A DNA stretch of 64,000 nucleotides, from the NCBI RefSeq assembly GCF_029502005.1, contig NZ_JAMQOT010000001.1, positions 868,001 through 932,000 on the forward strand. The letters run 5' to 3'. The stretch comes from Natrinema salsiterrestre (GTDB lineage Archaea > Halobacteriota > Halobacteria > Halobacteriales > Natrialbaceae). Of this stretch, positions 6,990 to 15,016 are shown piece after piece. The translations under genes were made by a program, and so were the position numbers. The stretch's first letter is position 1. The number at the start of each line of letters is the position of its first letter. The notes beneath the pieces are model-generated. The model was not told the origin of the DNA. It did no database searches and saw only the letters and a list, made by a program, of their open reading frames with translations.

Positions 6990-8177
6990 TTAGATGTCGC
7001 CGTCGACGATGTCCGCGACCCGCTGATGGTCGAACAGCTGTTCGTCCGAACCGAACGCCGGGTATACGTCGCCGTTCTCGTAGCCCGGCCACGCGCCGAA
7101 CTGCTCCGGGTACAACTGCTTGGCGGTCATTTCCAGCTGGAAGAGGTTCATCAGCGGCCCCTGCCACCGCGTCCCCTGCGCGTACACGCGGTCGTTCCGA
7201 ACGGCGGATAACTCGCTTCCGACGGGGTCGTCCGCGAGGTTCCGCGTCATCTCCTCGAAGTCGACGGACGAGGTGACGGTCCACAGCGCGAGTAACACGT
7301 CAGGGTCGACCTCCAGCAGGGCCTCCATATCGACTTCCGTGAACGCGCCGTCCCACTGCTCGTCCCCGAACGCGTTGACGGCGCCGAGCGGTCGGGTGTG
7401 GGCGTTGAAGTAGCCGGGAGCGTTCAGACGGAGCAGGTAGATGGCGGACAGGTCGGTCGAGACGGAGAGGTACGCTACCGTCGGTCGGTCCGACTCCGGC
7501 GGAAGGCCCTCCTCGATGGTTCCGAGTAGATCGTCCCGGACGGAGGTGAGCGCCTCGTATCGCGACTGTTCCCCGTACAGCGTAGCGACGCGCTCGAACA
7601 GCTCCCACAGGGAGTAGTACTGGTACCGATCGGCCCACGTCTCGGGCGGCGTCGAGTGGAAGTTACTGTAGTAGTTTCCGACCCACGGGCCGACGTGGGT
7701 CGCGACTTCGTCGACGTCGTCTTCGTCCCAGTCGTCCTGCGTCGTCACCCAGGCGGGATCTACGAGGTGGAGGTCGCTGTCGAGTTCGTACAACTGCTCC
7801 TTCGAGAAGCCGTACGATCCAGTCTCGTCCTTCCACGGAATTTCGAACTCGTCGAACTCGGCGGTGAAGTACTCCAGCGTCGACGCGGTTCCGTCCCACC
7901 AGACGTTGTTGATGCTCTCTCCCCGCCCGACGGCGCTCGCCATGTCCGCGAACCACGGGAAGTGTGTGAACACGTCCTCCGGCGGCTCTTCGAGACCGAC
8001 CGTCCCGACCGGCGCCACGTCGGCGGTGTAACTCGACGTCGACGTCTCTGCCGGCTCGGCATCCGATCCGCTTTCGTCCGTACACCCAGCGAGCAGGCTA
8101 CCGCCAGCGATCATACCGCCGTACTTCACGTAATCACGGCGTTTCAGCGTGGGAGCGTCGTTCGAATCGTTCCACAT
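6990..8177 (-). CDS. Iron-siderophore-type ABC transporter substrate-binding lipoprotein
   Basis: A 395-residue periplasmic-binding-protein-fold solute receptor of the Fe3+-siderophore/cobalamin class. The N-terminus has a Tat motif KRRDYVKYGG followed by a lipobox LLAGC at about residue 31, so it should be exported folded and lipid-anchored. Mature features include VGTVGLEEPPEDVFTHFPW, a central RYEALTSVRDDLLG helix, RPTVAYLS and the C-terminal lobe with LLEVDPDVLLALW. Just upstream is a perfect TTAGGC-GA-GCCTAA palindrome typical of DtxR/IdeR-type iron regulators, strongly supporting iron uptake. No permease or ATPase gene adjoins it, so it must work with components encoded elsewhere. It could also bind heme or a xenosiderophore. 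Confidence 0.85.
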   Translation of the reverse strand: MWNDSNDAPTLKRRDYVKYGGMIAGGSLLAGCTDESGSDAEPAETSTSSYTADVAPVGTVGLEEPPEDVFTHFPWFADMASAVGRGESINNVWWDGTASTLEYFTAEFDEFEIPWKDETGSYGFSKEQLYELDSDLHLVDPAWVTTQDDWDEDDVDEVATHVGPWVGNYYSNFHSTPPETWADRYQYYSLWELFERVATLYGEQSRYEALTSVRDDLLGTIEEGLPPESDRPTVAYLSVSTDLSAIYLLRLNAPGYFNAHTRPLGAVNAFGDEQWDGAFTEVDMEALLEVDPDVLLALWTVTSSVDFEEMTRNLADDPVGSELSAVRNDRVYAQGTRWQGPLMNLFQLEMTAKQLYPEQFGAWPGYENGDVYPAFGSDEQLFDHQRVADIVDGDI

Positions 8178-8182
8178 GAGAT

Positions 8183-8196
8183 TTAGGCGAGCCTAA
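8183..8196. promoter_or_regulatory. DtxR/IdeR-like iron box upstream of the binding lipoprotein
   Basis: TTAGGCGAGCCTAA is a perfect inverted repeat (arms TTAGGC/GCCTAA) centred 12 bp upstream of the start codon at 8177. On the minus strand it lies between a TATA-like TTATGTATTC and the leaderless start, so a bound repressor would block initiation. The sequence matches the core of DtxR-family iron-repressor operators; haloarchaea use Idr-type members of that family. Confidence 0.75.
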
Positions 8197-8312
8197 GAAT
8201 ACATAATCGGTTCGGTTTTTCGCGCGCCGAATCGGCGCGTCGACTCGCCGGCCGTGACGGAATCGGCCGCGAGTTGTCGGCCGGCTGAGGGCCGCGTTCG
8301 ACGCCGCCGCGA

Positions 8313-9062
8313 TCACCCGGCGAACGCGTAGGTGACCGTCACGCTGGCACTGACGGTGACCGGCTCCGCGTCGATCTCGGTCGGCGGCGCGCCGCCCGCC
8401 GCGTCGCCGCTCGCCATCGCCTCCCGTCGAACCGGATGGACCTGGACATCGCCGCTCGTGACGGCCGTCGTCCCCTCGAGGCTGACGCCGCGGTTGTCGG
8501 CGATGTGGGCCGCCTCCGCGTCGGCGTTGTCGAGCGCCGCGTCGATCGCGTCCTTTCGGAGCTCAGCCCGCGTCTCCTCCTGTAGCGTGAAATTCACGTA
8601 GCCCATGTCGTCCGCGCCCGCCGCGACCGCCGCGTCGACGACCTCGCCGACGCGGTCGACGTCGGTCAGCGTCACCTCGAACGAGTGGGTCCCCTCGAAT
8701 CCGTCGGTGCCGCCGTCGCGTCTGCGGACCGGGGAGATCCGGTACTGGCCTTCCTCGACGTTCTCCTCGGGGATCTCGAGGTCGTCGAACGCCGCGCGGA
8801 GCCGCTCGGCTCCCGTCGCCAGTTCGTCGGTGACGGCCTCGGCGCTCCCGCCGCTCGCCTCGACGCCGACGCTGACGATCGCCCGGTCCGGTTCCGCCTC
8901 CACCTCGCCGCCGGCGCTGACCGTGATCTCTCCCCGACCGGCGCTCTCGCTACCGTCGGGGTTCGAGTCGCCGTCGTCGGTGCTGAGCGGGCTCGCCGCA
9001 CAGCCCGCGACCGCCGTCGCGAGTCCGACCGTCGATGCCGCGAGGAACTGTCGTCGATCCAT
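8313..9062 (-). CDS. SIMPL-domain (DUF541) exported lipoprotein
   Basis: A 249-residue protein with a Tat-type signal MDRRQFLAASTVGLATAVAGC, i.e. RR motif plus lipobox, predicting a lipid-anchored extracytoplasmic protein. After a short Asp/Ser linker the SIMPL domain runs to the C-terminus: ITVSAGGEVEAEPDRAIVSVGVE, LRAAFDDLEIPEENVEEGQYRISP and VTLTDVDRVGEVVDAAVAAGADD. It ends with a VSASVTVTYAF strand, the normal family ending. SIMPL proteins form large oligomeric rings in bacteria; the function in haloarchaea is unknown, with stress protection suggested for relatives. It stands alone, between the iron-binding lipoprotein (same strand) and the divergent cysK. Confidence 0.88.
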   Translation of the reverse strand: MDRRQFLAASTVGLATAVAGCAASPLSTDDGDSNPDGSESAGRGEITVSAGGEVEAEPDRAIVSVGVEASGGSAEAVTDELATGAERLRAAFDDLEIPEENVEEGQYRISPVRRRDGGTDGFEGTHSFEVTLTDVDRVGEVVDAAVAAGADDMGYVNFTLQEETRAELRKDAIDAALDNADAEAAHIADNRGVSLEGTTAVTSGDVQVHPVRREAMASGDAAGGAPPTEIDAEPVTVSASVTVTYAFAG

Positions 9063-9191
9063 ACCTGATAGACCGTCACGAGCGGAAAAAAGCCTCTCCC
9101 AAGCTCAAACGGCTATTTGACCCTCGAGCGTCCCGAGAACCGAATCGGTTCGGGAGAACTGGTAGTTCGATCGCCCCGCGTGTACGAACCG

Positions 9192-10133
9192 ATGGACGGA
9201 ACTGTCGAACCCGCGGCCGATATCGATGCCGCCGAGAGCGTCGACGAACTGATCGGCGAGACGCCCCTGCTCCGACTGGACGCCTTCGCCGACAACTGCT
9301 ACGGGAAGCTCGAGTCGCACAACCCCTACTCGGTCAAAGACCGGATCGCGCGGGCGATTCTGGACGCCGCCGAACGAGACGGCGCGCTCGAGCCGGGCGG
9401 AACGGTGGTCGAATCGACCAGCGGCAACACGGGGATCGGGTTGGCGGCGGTCTCCGCCGCGCGCGGGTACGACTGCGTGTTGACGATGCCGTCCTCGATG
9501 TCGACCGAGCGCCGGCAGCTCCTGGGAGCGCTGGGAGCCGACCTCGAGCTCACCCCCGCAGAGGACGGGATGGGCGGAGCCAACGAGCGCGCCGCGGAGA
9601 TCGCCGCCGATCGCGAGAACGCGATTCTGGCGTCCCAGTTCGAGAACGAAGCCAACCCCGCGGCTCACCGCGAGACGACGGGACCGGAAATCTGGACGGC
9701 CACCGACGGCGCGGTCGACGCGGTCGTCGCGGGCGTCGGGACCGGCGGCACGATCACCGGGGTCTCGGAGTACGTGAAAGAAGAGCGGGGGAAGACCGCG
9801 TTCACGTCGGTCGCGGTCGAGCCCGCCGAGTCGCCCACCCTCTCGGAGCTCAGCTCCGACGGACACGACATTCAGGGGATCGGCCCCGGATTCGTCCCCG
9901 ATATCCTCCGGACCGAGCTCGTCGACGAAACCCGTTCCGTCGAGGCGTCCGAAGCGAAAGACGCCGCTCGAAAACTGGGCCGCAGCGAAGGGGTGCTGGT
10001 CGGCATCTCGGCGGGGGCGGCACTGGCTGCCGGTGCCGACTACGCGGCCGACCACCCGGACGAACTGACCGTCGTCGTCCTCCCGGACACCGGCGAACGA
10101 TACCTCTCGACGGATCTCTACGATTTCGAATAG
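9192..10133 (+). CDS. cysK: Cysteine synthase (O-acetylserine sulfhydrylase family)
   Basis: PLP-dependent beta-replacement enzyme forming cysteine from an activated serine and sulfide. The ATG at 9192 gives 313 residues, matching CysK; the frame extends upstream to a TTG but lacks family similarity there. The PLP lysine is in SHNPYSVKDRIARAI (about residue 49), the substrate loop is VVESTSGNTGIGLA, and the phosphate-binding loop is GVGTGGTITG. The C-terminal region EGVLVGISAGAALAA holds the pyridine-contacting serine, and VVLPDTGERYLST closes the domain. Cystathionine-beta-synthase-type activity cannot be excluded. Monocistronic, with the divergent SIMPL gene upstream. Confidence 0.92.
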   Translation: MDGTVEPAADIDAAESVDELIGETPLLRLDAFADNCYGKLESHNPYSVKDRIARAILDAAERDGALEPGGTVVESTSGNTGIGLAAVSAARGYDCVLTMPSSMSTERRQLLGALGADLELTPAEDGMGGANERAAEIAADRENAILASQFENEANPAAHRETTGPEIWTATDGAVDAVVAGVGTGGTITGVSEYVKEERGKTAFTSVAVEPAESPTLSELSSDGHDIQGIGPGFVPDILRTELVDETRSVEASEAKDAARKLGRSEGVLVGISAGAALAAGADYAADHPDELTVVVLPDTGERYLSTDLYDFE

Positions 10134-10264
10134 CGCGAGATCGCCTGACTCGACTGCGGCCGCCGCTGCCCCGAATTCCAACCACGGGGATAGTTCCGAT
10201 CGGCCTGACTCTCTCCATCGTGGGAATCGGGGAATATCCAAGTGCCTCGAGAACGTATGACACG

Positions 10265-10597
10265 ATGATGGAGCTCTGGGGCTGGCTCGTCGGCTACATC
10301 GCGCTGTTCGCCCTGCTCCACCTGTTACTGTACTACCTGTACGCTCGGCGCGACGACGGAGACGGCGACCGAACCCCGTCGTTCGCCGACCCGAATCGGG
10401 CGAGCATGCGGTCCTCGCCCGGTCCGGATCGCTACCCCCGCGGTGGCGACGACATCCGCGACACCGACCAGGCCGACATCGATCGCGAACTCGAGTTCGA
10501 CGGGGAGACGGTCCGCTGTCCGCACTGCGGCGCGCGAAACGAGGCCGACCAGACGTTCACGTACTGCTGGAACTGTATCTCCGGGTTGCGGCAGTGA
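10265..10597 (+). CDS. Membrane-anchored zinc-ribbon protein (DUF7577-like)
   Basis: A 110-residue protein of a type common in haloarchaea. It has one N-terminal membrane helix (ELWGWLVGYIALFALLHLLL, residues 3-22), a disordered polar linker (DDGDGDRTPSFADPNRAS...) and a C-terminal zinc ribbon with CPHCGARNEADQTF and YCWNCISGLR supplying four cysteines. The start at 10265 gives MMELWGW; 10268 is equally possible. The zinc ribbon should face the cytoplasm if the helix inserts N-out. Function is unknown; the fold suggests protein or nucleic-acid contact at the membrane. The family name is from memory and less certain than the architecture. Confidence 0.75.
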   Translation: MMELWGWLVGYIALFALLHLLLYYLYARRDDGDGDRTPSFADPNRASMRSSPGPDRYPRGGDDIRDTDQADIDRELEFDGETVRCPHCGARNEADQTFTYCWNCISGLRQ

Positions 10598-10806
10598 CGA
10601 GTGTTCGGACGGATCGATAGCGGGCGGGATCGTTGCGGTCACGCGCGCCGAGCGTCACAGTGGGATGGGTACGTTCGTGATTCGTTTCATTCTCCTCGAT
10701 ATTCTTCTATCCTGAGCAGTATATCCACTCGATCTGAATAATACCGGCAGTAATCAACGATTACGCTTTTGGTCTTCAAATAGAGAGTGGGAAGGGACGA
10801 CCAGCT

Positions 10807-11121
10807 ATGACCGGATACGCACCCCCCGCTTCGCAGTCCCGCTCTCCACCCCTGTATCGGGCTACTCACGACCCCGAGGGGCCGGCGACGCTCAGTACGA
10901 CCGTGATCCACGCGCTGGCCGACTGCATGGGCGTCGACGTGACCGACAGCCGCGTCTCGCTGTACGACACCGTCGATCCGGACGCTCTGAATTCGCTCTT
11001 CCGACCGCGACACGACGGCACGCCTCGAGCCGGCGGGACGCTCTCGTTCGTCGTCGGCGGTCACCACGTGACCGTCCGGGGCGACGGCGAGATCCTGATC
11101 GAACCGCCGACACACCGCTAG
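10807..11121 (+). CDS. HalOD1 output-domain protein
   Basis: A 104-residue protein consisting almost entirely of the halobacterial output domain HalOD1. The sequence LSTTVIHALADCMGVDVTDS, then LYDTVDPDALNSLF, then GGTLSFVVGGHHVTVRGDGEI is the characteristic helix-helix-beta-hairpin pattern. Such domains occur at the C-termini of response regulators or alone, and are thought to be signalling output modules with unknown target. An AT-rich promoter region with TTCAAATAGAG lies about 30 nt upstream of the ATG. No receiver domain is present, so it must be recruited by other means. Confidence 0.8.
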   Translation: MTGYAPPASQSRSPPLYRATHDPEGPATLSTTVIHALADCMGVDVTDSRVSLYDTVDPDALNSLFRPRHDGTPRAGGTLSFVVGGHHVTVRGDGEILIEPPTHR

Positions 11122-11237
11122 CGGAACGACTGACACTCTTCGTACGCCGATCGGACAACCGTCTGCGATCGGCTCCGCGCTACGTCTCCGTGAGCGCGAT
11201 CGCTGCCGGCCGATCAGTCGTCGAGACTCTCCCCCCG

Positions 11238-11990
11238 TTACGTCGAGAGTTCCGCCTCGAGGCGGTCGATGTGATCGACGCCCACCACCGCGACGACGTC
11301 GCCTGGGTCCGACCGAACCGCCTCGAGCCGCTCGACCATGCAGTGCTCGCGCGTGTCGTCTCTGTAGGCTAACGCGGAGCCGTCCGTATCGACGCTCCCG
11401 AGCAGTGCCTGAACGCCGGCGACGTGGGACCGCTCGTGTGCGGCCTGTCGCTCCGGCGAATCCTCCGGATCGCAGTCGTACTCGACCCGGTCGCCGGGAA
11501 CGACGGTCATCGAGGTCGCGTGGGTCAGCGTCGCGGCGACCCGACAGGCGAGCGCTTCGCGGGTCGCCCCGCCGACGCTCGCGATGACGCGTCTGGCCGT
11601 CGCGGGCGAGGCGCGGTCCGCGACCAACCGCGTCACGAGCCGCCGGAGGAAGGACAGGTTCGGCGCGTCGATACCGACGTGGTCGGCCTCGGGTGCGGCG
11701 CGGATCGCCGCGCTCATCTCGCCGCCGAAGCGCGGCGACGTCGCGTCGTCCGCGTCTCGCTTTCGGGCGTACACGCGATACAGCGGGAGCGCGACGGCCG
11801 GTAACTCGAGCGCGAGCGTCGCCGGCTCGACCGCGTCGAGGACGCGCTCGACGCGCGCGATGCTCGCGGGATGGTCGTGGACGACGCCGACGAGCACGAG
11901 ATCGCCGGCCGGTGCGGAGAGCCGCCGACAGAACTGCGGCGTAATACGGGGGTCGTCGAACGATTCGGCGAGGGACGGGGACTCGTCCAT
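11238..11990 (-). CDS. TraB/PrgY-like family protein
   Basis: A 250-residue soluble protein resembling the TraB family (pheromone-shutdown protein-like, erythromycin esterase/Tiki-type fold). Supporting motifs are LVLVGVVHDHPASIARVERVL, where family members carry G-T-x-H, then LALELPAVALPLYRVYAR and FGGEMSAAIRAA. The C-terminal VVAVVGVDHIDRLEAEL matches the end of the conserved domain with its final His. Archaeal TraB proteins usually have C-terminal membrane helices; none are visible, so this is a short soluble member. Function is unknown, with a metal-dependent hydrolase or protease role possible by homology. Confidence 0.6.
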   Translation of the reverse strand: MDESPSLAESFDDPRITPQFCRRLSAPAGDLVLVGVVHDHPASIARVERVLDAVEPATLALELPAVALPLYRVYARKRDADDATSPRFGGEMSAAIRAAPEADHVGIDAPNLSFLRRLVTRLVADRASPATARRVIASVGGATREALACRVAATLTHATSMTVVPGDRVEYDCDPEDSPERQAAHERSHVAGVQALLGSVDTDGSALAYRDDTREHCMVERLEAVRSDPGDVVAVVGVDHIDRLEAELST

Positions 11991-12441
11991 TGCTCGAGTG
12001 GTAATACGTGACTACCGGCATAACCCTTCTGTTGTCTTCACTCGGAACCGAGTCAGGGCTCGTGACTGTCGACCGGATTCGCGATGAGGATCGTTTCGCG
12101 TGGACAAATCGATCGTTTCCGAGTTGACTACGGTCGGCGGATTCGGTCGTCGTGTCCCGTCTCGCTCGTCCCTCCCGAGCGGAATCGCCGCGTATCGGAC
12201 CGACCGTGCCCGCCGGGTTCGGTCGTCACCGAGGTACCTGTTCCCATCCCACATCAATATAAAAGCACCGTATCGCCAACCGACTGGGAACGAGTGACGA
12301 TCGAATTCGGTCGACGCAGTCCGTCACGATCACTGCGCAGTATGGCGTTTTCCGTCTCTTTCTCTGGCGTCACACCGCGCTCGTGATCGGAAGCGATTGG
12401 GAAACGTTTATGTAGAATCACAATCAATCAATCGACCGACT
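11991..12441. other. 450-bp intergenic region upstream of the thermosome gene
   Basis: No credible coding frame is seen. Two plus-strand TATA-like sites occur: CAATATAAAAG at about 12253-12263, which has no gene at the expected distance, and GTTTATGTA at about 12407-12415, which suits the thermosome start at 12442. The distal site could drive a longer leader, an upstream RNA or stress-induced transcription. The region is of mixed composition, with GC-rich blocks at 12150-12230. Confidence 0.45.
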
Positions 12442-14109
12442 ATGAGTCAGCGAATGCAGCAGGGGCAGCCGATGATCGTAATGAGCGAGGACTCCCAGCG
12501 CGTCAAGGACAAGGACGCGCAGGATTACAACATCAGCGCCGCCCGTGCGGTCGCTGAAGCCGTCCAGTCGACGCTCGGTCCGAAGGGCATGGACAAGATG
12601 CTCGTCGACTCCATGGGATCGGTGACGATCACCAACGACGGCGTCACCATCCTCAAGGAGATGGACATCGACAACCCGACGGCCGAGATGATCATCGAAG
12701 TCGCCGAAACCCAGGAGGACGAAGCGGGCGACGGCACCACGACGGCCGTCGCGATCGCCGGCGAACTCCTCAAGAACGCCGAGGACCTCCTCGAGCAGGA
12801 CATCCACCCGACGGCGATCATCAAGGGCTTCCACCTCGCCAGCGAGCAGGCCCGCGAGGAGATCGACGACATCGCGACCGACATCGACACGAGCGACGAG
12901 GAACTCCTCCGGAAGACCGCCGAGACCTCGATGACCGGCAAGGGCACCGAGGTCAACAAGGAGCACCTCGCACAGCTGATCGTCGAGGCCATCCGGCAGG
13001 TCACCGTCGAGGACGAGAACGGCGACAACGTCGTCGACCTCGAGTTCCTCAACATCGAGACCCAGACCGGCCGCAGCGCCGGCGAGTCCGAGCTCCTCGA
13101 GGGCGGCATCATCGACAAGGACCCCGTCCACGACAACATGCCCCGCTCGGCGGAGGACGCCAACATCCTGCTGCTCAACGAGGCCATCGAGGTCGAGGAG
13201 GCCGACGTCGACACCGAGGTCTCCGTCACCGACCCCGACCAGCTCCAGCAGTTCCTCGACCGCGAGGAGAAACAGCTCCGCGAGAAGGTCGATCGCATCG
13301 CCGACCTCGGCGCTGACGTCGTCTTCTGCCAGAAGGGCATCGACGACCTCGCACAGCACTACCTCGCGAAAGAGGGTATCCTCGCCGTGCGCCGCGCCAA
13401 GAAGTCCGACCTCGAGTTCCTGCAGGAGGTCGTCGGCGCGTCGATCGTCTCCGACCTCGAGAACGCGACCGAAGCGGATCTCGGCTTCGGCGACGTCACC
13501 CGCGACGAGGCCGACGAACTGTTCTACGTCGAGGGCGAGGACGCCCACGGCGTCACTCTCCTGCTCCGCGGCTCGACCGACCACGTCGTCGACGAACTCG
13601 AGCGCGGCGTCAACGACGCGCTCGACGTCGTCGCACAGACCGTCTCCGACGGCCGCGTCCTCGCGGGCGGCGGTGCGATCGAAGTCGAGCTCGCCTCGCG
13701 CCTGCGCGACTTCGCCGACTCCGTCTCCGGTCGCGAGCAGCTCGCCGTCGAGGCCTTCGCCGACTCGCTCGAGCTCGTCCCGCGCGTCCTCGCCGGAAAC
13801 GCGGGACTGGACTCGATCGACACGCTGGTCGATCTGCGCGCCGCTCACGACGACGGCCAGATCACCGCCGGCCTGAACGTCTTCTCGGGCGACGTCGAGG
13901 ACACGTTCGAGGCCGGCGTTGTCGAGCCGGCTCACGCCAAGGAGCAGGCTATCACGTCCGCCGCCGAAGCGGCCAACCTCGTCCTCAAAATCGACGACAT
14001 CATCTCCGCCGGCGACCTGTCGACCGACAAGGGCGACGACGAAGGCGGCCCCGGCGGTGCCCCCGGCGGCATGGGCGGCATGGGCGGCGGCATGGGCGGC
14101 ATGATGTGA
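12442..14109 (+). CDS. Thermosome (group II chaperonin) subunit
   Basis: ATP-driven cytosolic chaperonin subunit of 555 residues that assembles into double-ring complexes. The start at 12442 gives MSQRMQQGQPMIVMSEDSQR. The equatorial domain shows LGPKGMDKMLVDSMG and the catalytic GDGTTTAV nucleotide motif near residues 95-102. The apical domain includes NDGVTILKEMDIDNP context, DVVFCQKGIDDLAQHYLAK and RRAKKSDLEFLQEVVGA. The second equatorial half has VLAGGGAIEVELASRLRDF. The C-terminus ends in the Gly-Met repeat tail GGMGGMGGGMGGMM that projects into the cavity. Haloarchaea carry two or three paralogues (cct1-3/thsA-B), and this one cannot be assigned to a paralogue by eye. Stress induction is likely from the family. 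A structured repeat follows the stop by 2 bp. Confidence 0.95.
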   Translation: MSQRMQQGQPMIVMSEDSQRVKDKDAQDYNISAARAVAEAVQSTLGPKGMDKMLVDSMGSVTITNDGVTILKEMDIDNPTAEMIIEVAETQEDEAGDGTTTAVAIAGELLKNAEDLLEQDIHPTAIIKGFHLASEQAREEIDDIATDIDTSDEELLRKTAETSMTGKGTEVNKEHLAQLIVEAIRQVTVEDENGDNVVDLEFLNIETQTGRSAGESELLEGGIIDKDPVHDNMPRSAEDANILLLNEAIEVEEADVDTEVSVTDPDQLQQFLDREEKQLREKVDRIADLGADVVFCQKGIDDLAQHYLAKEGILAVRRAKKSDLEFLQEVVGASIVSDLENATEADLGFGDVTRDEADELFYVEGEDAHGVTLLLRGSTDHVVDELERGVNDALDVVAQTVSDGRVLAGGGAIEVELASRLRDFADSVSGREQLAVEAFADSLELVPRVLAGNAGLDSIDTLVDLRAAHDDGQITAGLNVFSGDVEDTFEAGVVEPAHAKEQAITSAAEAANLVLKIDDIISAGDLSTDKGDDEGGPGGAPGGMGGMGGGMGGMM

Positions 14110-14110
14110 G

Positions 14111-14225
14111 ACTAAATTTTGCTCTGCGGGCCAGCGCAGCTGGCCCTCGGCAAAATTTAGTATAAAAGCACTCCTCGCTCCCGACGGTCGCTCGTCGGCC
14201 CGAGCGCGGCTCCGCCGCGCTCGGT
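14111..14225 (+). repeat. Dispersed hairpin repeat, family 2, copy 1 (3' of thermosome)
   Basis: It begins immediately after the thermosome stop. The outer arms ACTAAATTTTGC (14111-14122) and GCAAAATTTAGT (14150-14161) are exact reverse complements. Inside is a second stem GGGCCAGC/GCTGGCCC with loop GCA. After the hairpin comes AAAAGCACTCCTC-CTCC, then GTCGGCCCG and another hairpin GAGCGCGGC/GCCGCGCTC. The same order occurs at 25836-25975 with compensatory stem changes. It may act as a transcription terminator or 3' RNA element; the AT outer stem followed by TATAAAA is terminator-like. Confidence 0.7.
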
Positions 14226-14425
14226 GAACGGCGTCGCTCGGGTTCTTCGAACCACTCGCTCGCCGATACGAACCCCGTGAGGCGATTCGGTGAGCGCCAA
14301 CTACTCTGCTTATCTTTACAGAAACGACGGGCCACCATTTCTGCTCGTCACCGCGCGTGGTCGCGACGGAAAATCCGGTGATATCACTACTCGAGGGGGA
14401 GTATCGTCCGAAACGGAGAATCTGT
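14226..14425. other. Spacer between thermosome repeat and lrp
   Basis: About 200 bp between the dispersed repeat and the convergent lrp stop. No coding frame, promoter or notable repeat is seen. Confidence 0.4.
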
Positions 14426-14890
14426 TTACGCGTTCTCGTCGACCTCGAGTTCGAACTGTTCGTTCTCGCTGACGGCGTTGAGGACGACGCTCGTGTTCGA
14501 GGCCTTGATATCGGGGTCGGTCAGCAGCTGTTTGATCTGCTCGTTCATGCCGTCGGTGTCTTCGAACTTGCCGATGGCGATCACGTCGTAGTCGCCGGTG
14601 ACCTCGTAGACGCTGGTCATCTGGCGGTGGTCGCGCAGCGTGTCGGTGACGTCGGGGAGGGCGTTCCCCTCGACCTGAAGCTGAATGACCGCGGTCACGT
14701 CGTAGCCGACCGCATCGTAATCGACTTTCGGCGTGTAGCCGTCGATCACGCCCTGTTCCTCGAGATCCGAGAGGTGATTCGAGACGGTCGTCACGGAGAC
14801 GTCGAGGTCCTCGGCGAGGCTGCGGAGGCTCGCTCGTCCGTCGCCGAGAAGTGCATTCACTAGTTTTGCGTCGAGATTTTCGTACGTCAT
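14426..14890 (-). CDS. lrp: Lrp/AsnC family regulator (Lrp, next to glnA)
   Basis: A 154-residue Lrp-family regulator. The N-terminal HTH is [21 protein letters not shown] with recognition helix [14 protein letters not shown]. The RAM domain includes [17 protein letters not shown] and [18 protein letters not shown], with an acidic C-terminal tail. The ATG at 14890 is used; a GTG one codon earlier is also possible. Divergent arrangement with glnA is a known haloarchaeal pattern, and Lrp proteins in Halobacterium salinarum regulate glutamine-synthetase-linked metabolism. The shared intergenic region contains GTTTACGAATATACAG, overlapping TATA-like sequences on both strands. Likely an amino-acid or nitrogen-responsive regulator of glnA. 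Confidence 0.9.
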   Translation of the reverse strand: MTYENLDAKLVNALLGDGRASLRSLAEDLDVSVTTVSNHLSDLEEQGVIDGYTPKVDYDAVGYDVTAVIQLQVEGNALPDVTDTLRDHRQMTSVYEVTGDYDVIAIGKFEDTDGMNEQIKQLLTDPDIKASNTSVVLNAVSENEQFELEVDENA

Positions 14891-14931
14891 CACATATACC
14901 CACTCACTGATCGCTTTAGAAGTTTACGAAT

Positions 14932-14948
14932 ATACAGTTTGGTCGCGG
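14932..14948. promoter_or_regulatory. Shared lrp-glnA promoter/operator segment
   Basis: GTTTACGAATATACAG contains a TATA-like core readable on both strands and the half-site TTACGAA (14934-14940), also found in the Lrp-carA intergenic palindrome. It lies about 45 nt from lrp and 70 nt from glnA. Predicted from sequence similarity between the two regions only. Confidence 0.4.
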
Positions 14949-15016
14949 AGAGCGAAGATTTGCTCGGAACAGCAGTGTTTTAGTAGGCTGGTTCCGAGAA
15001 TACGACGACGAGAAAG

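Noticed and set aside
12424-13935. 503-codon open frame on the minus strand opposite the thermosome
   Set aside because: It is antisense to a certain gene, rich in Val/Leu/Asp from mirrored GC-biased codons, and resembles no family.
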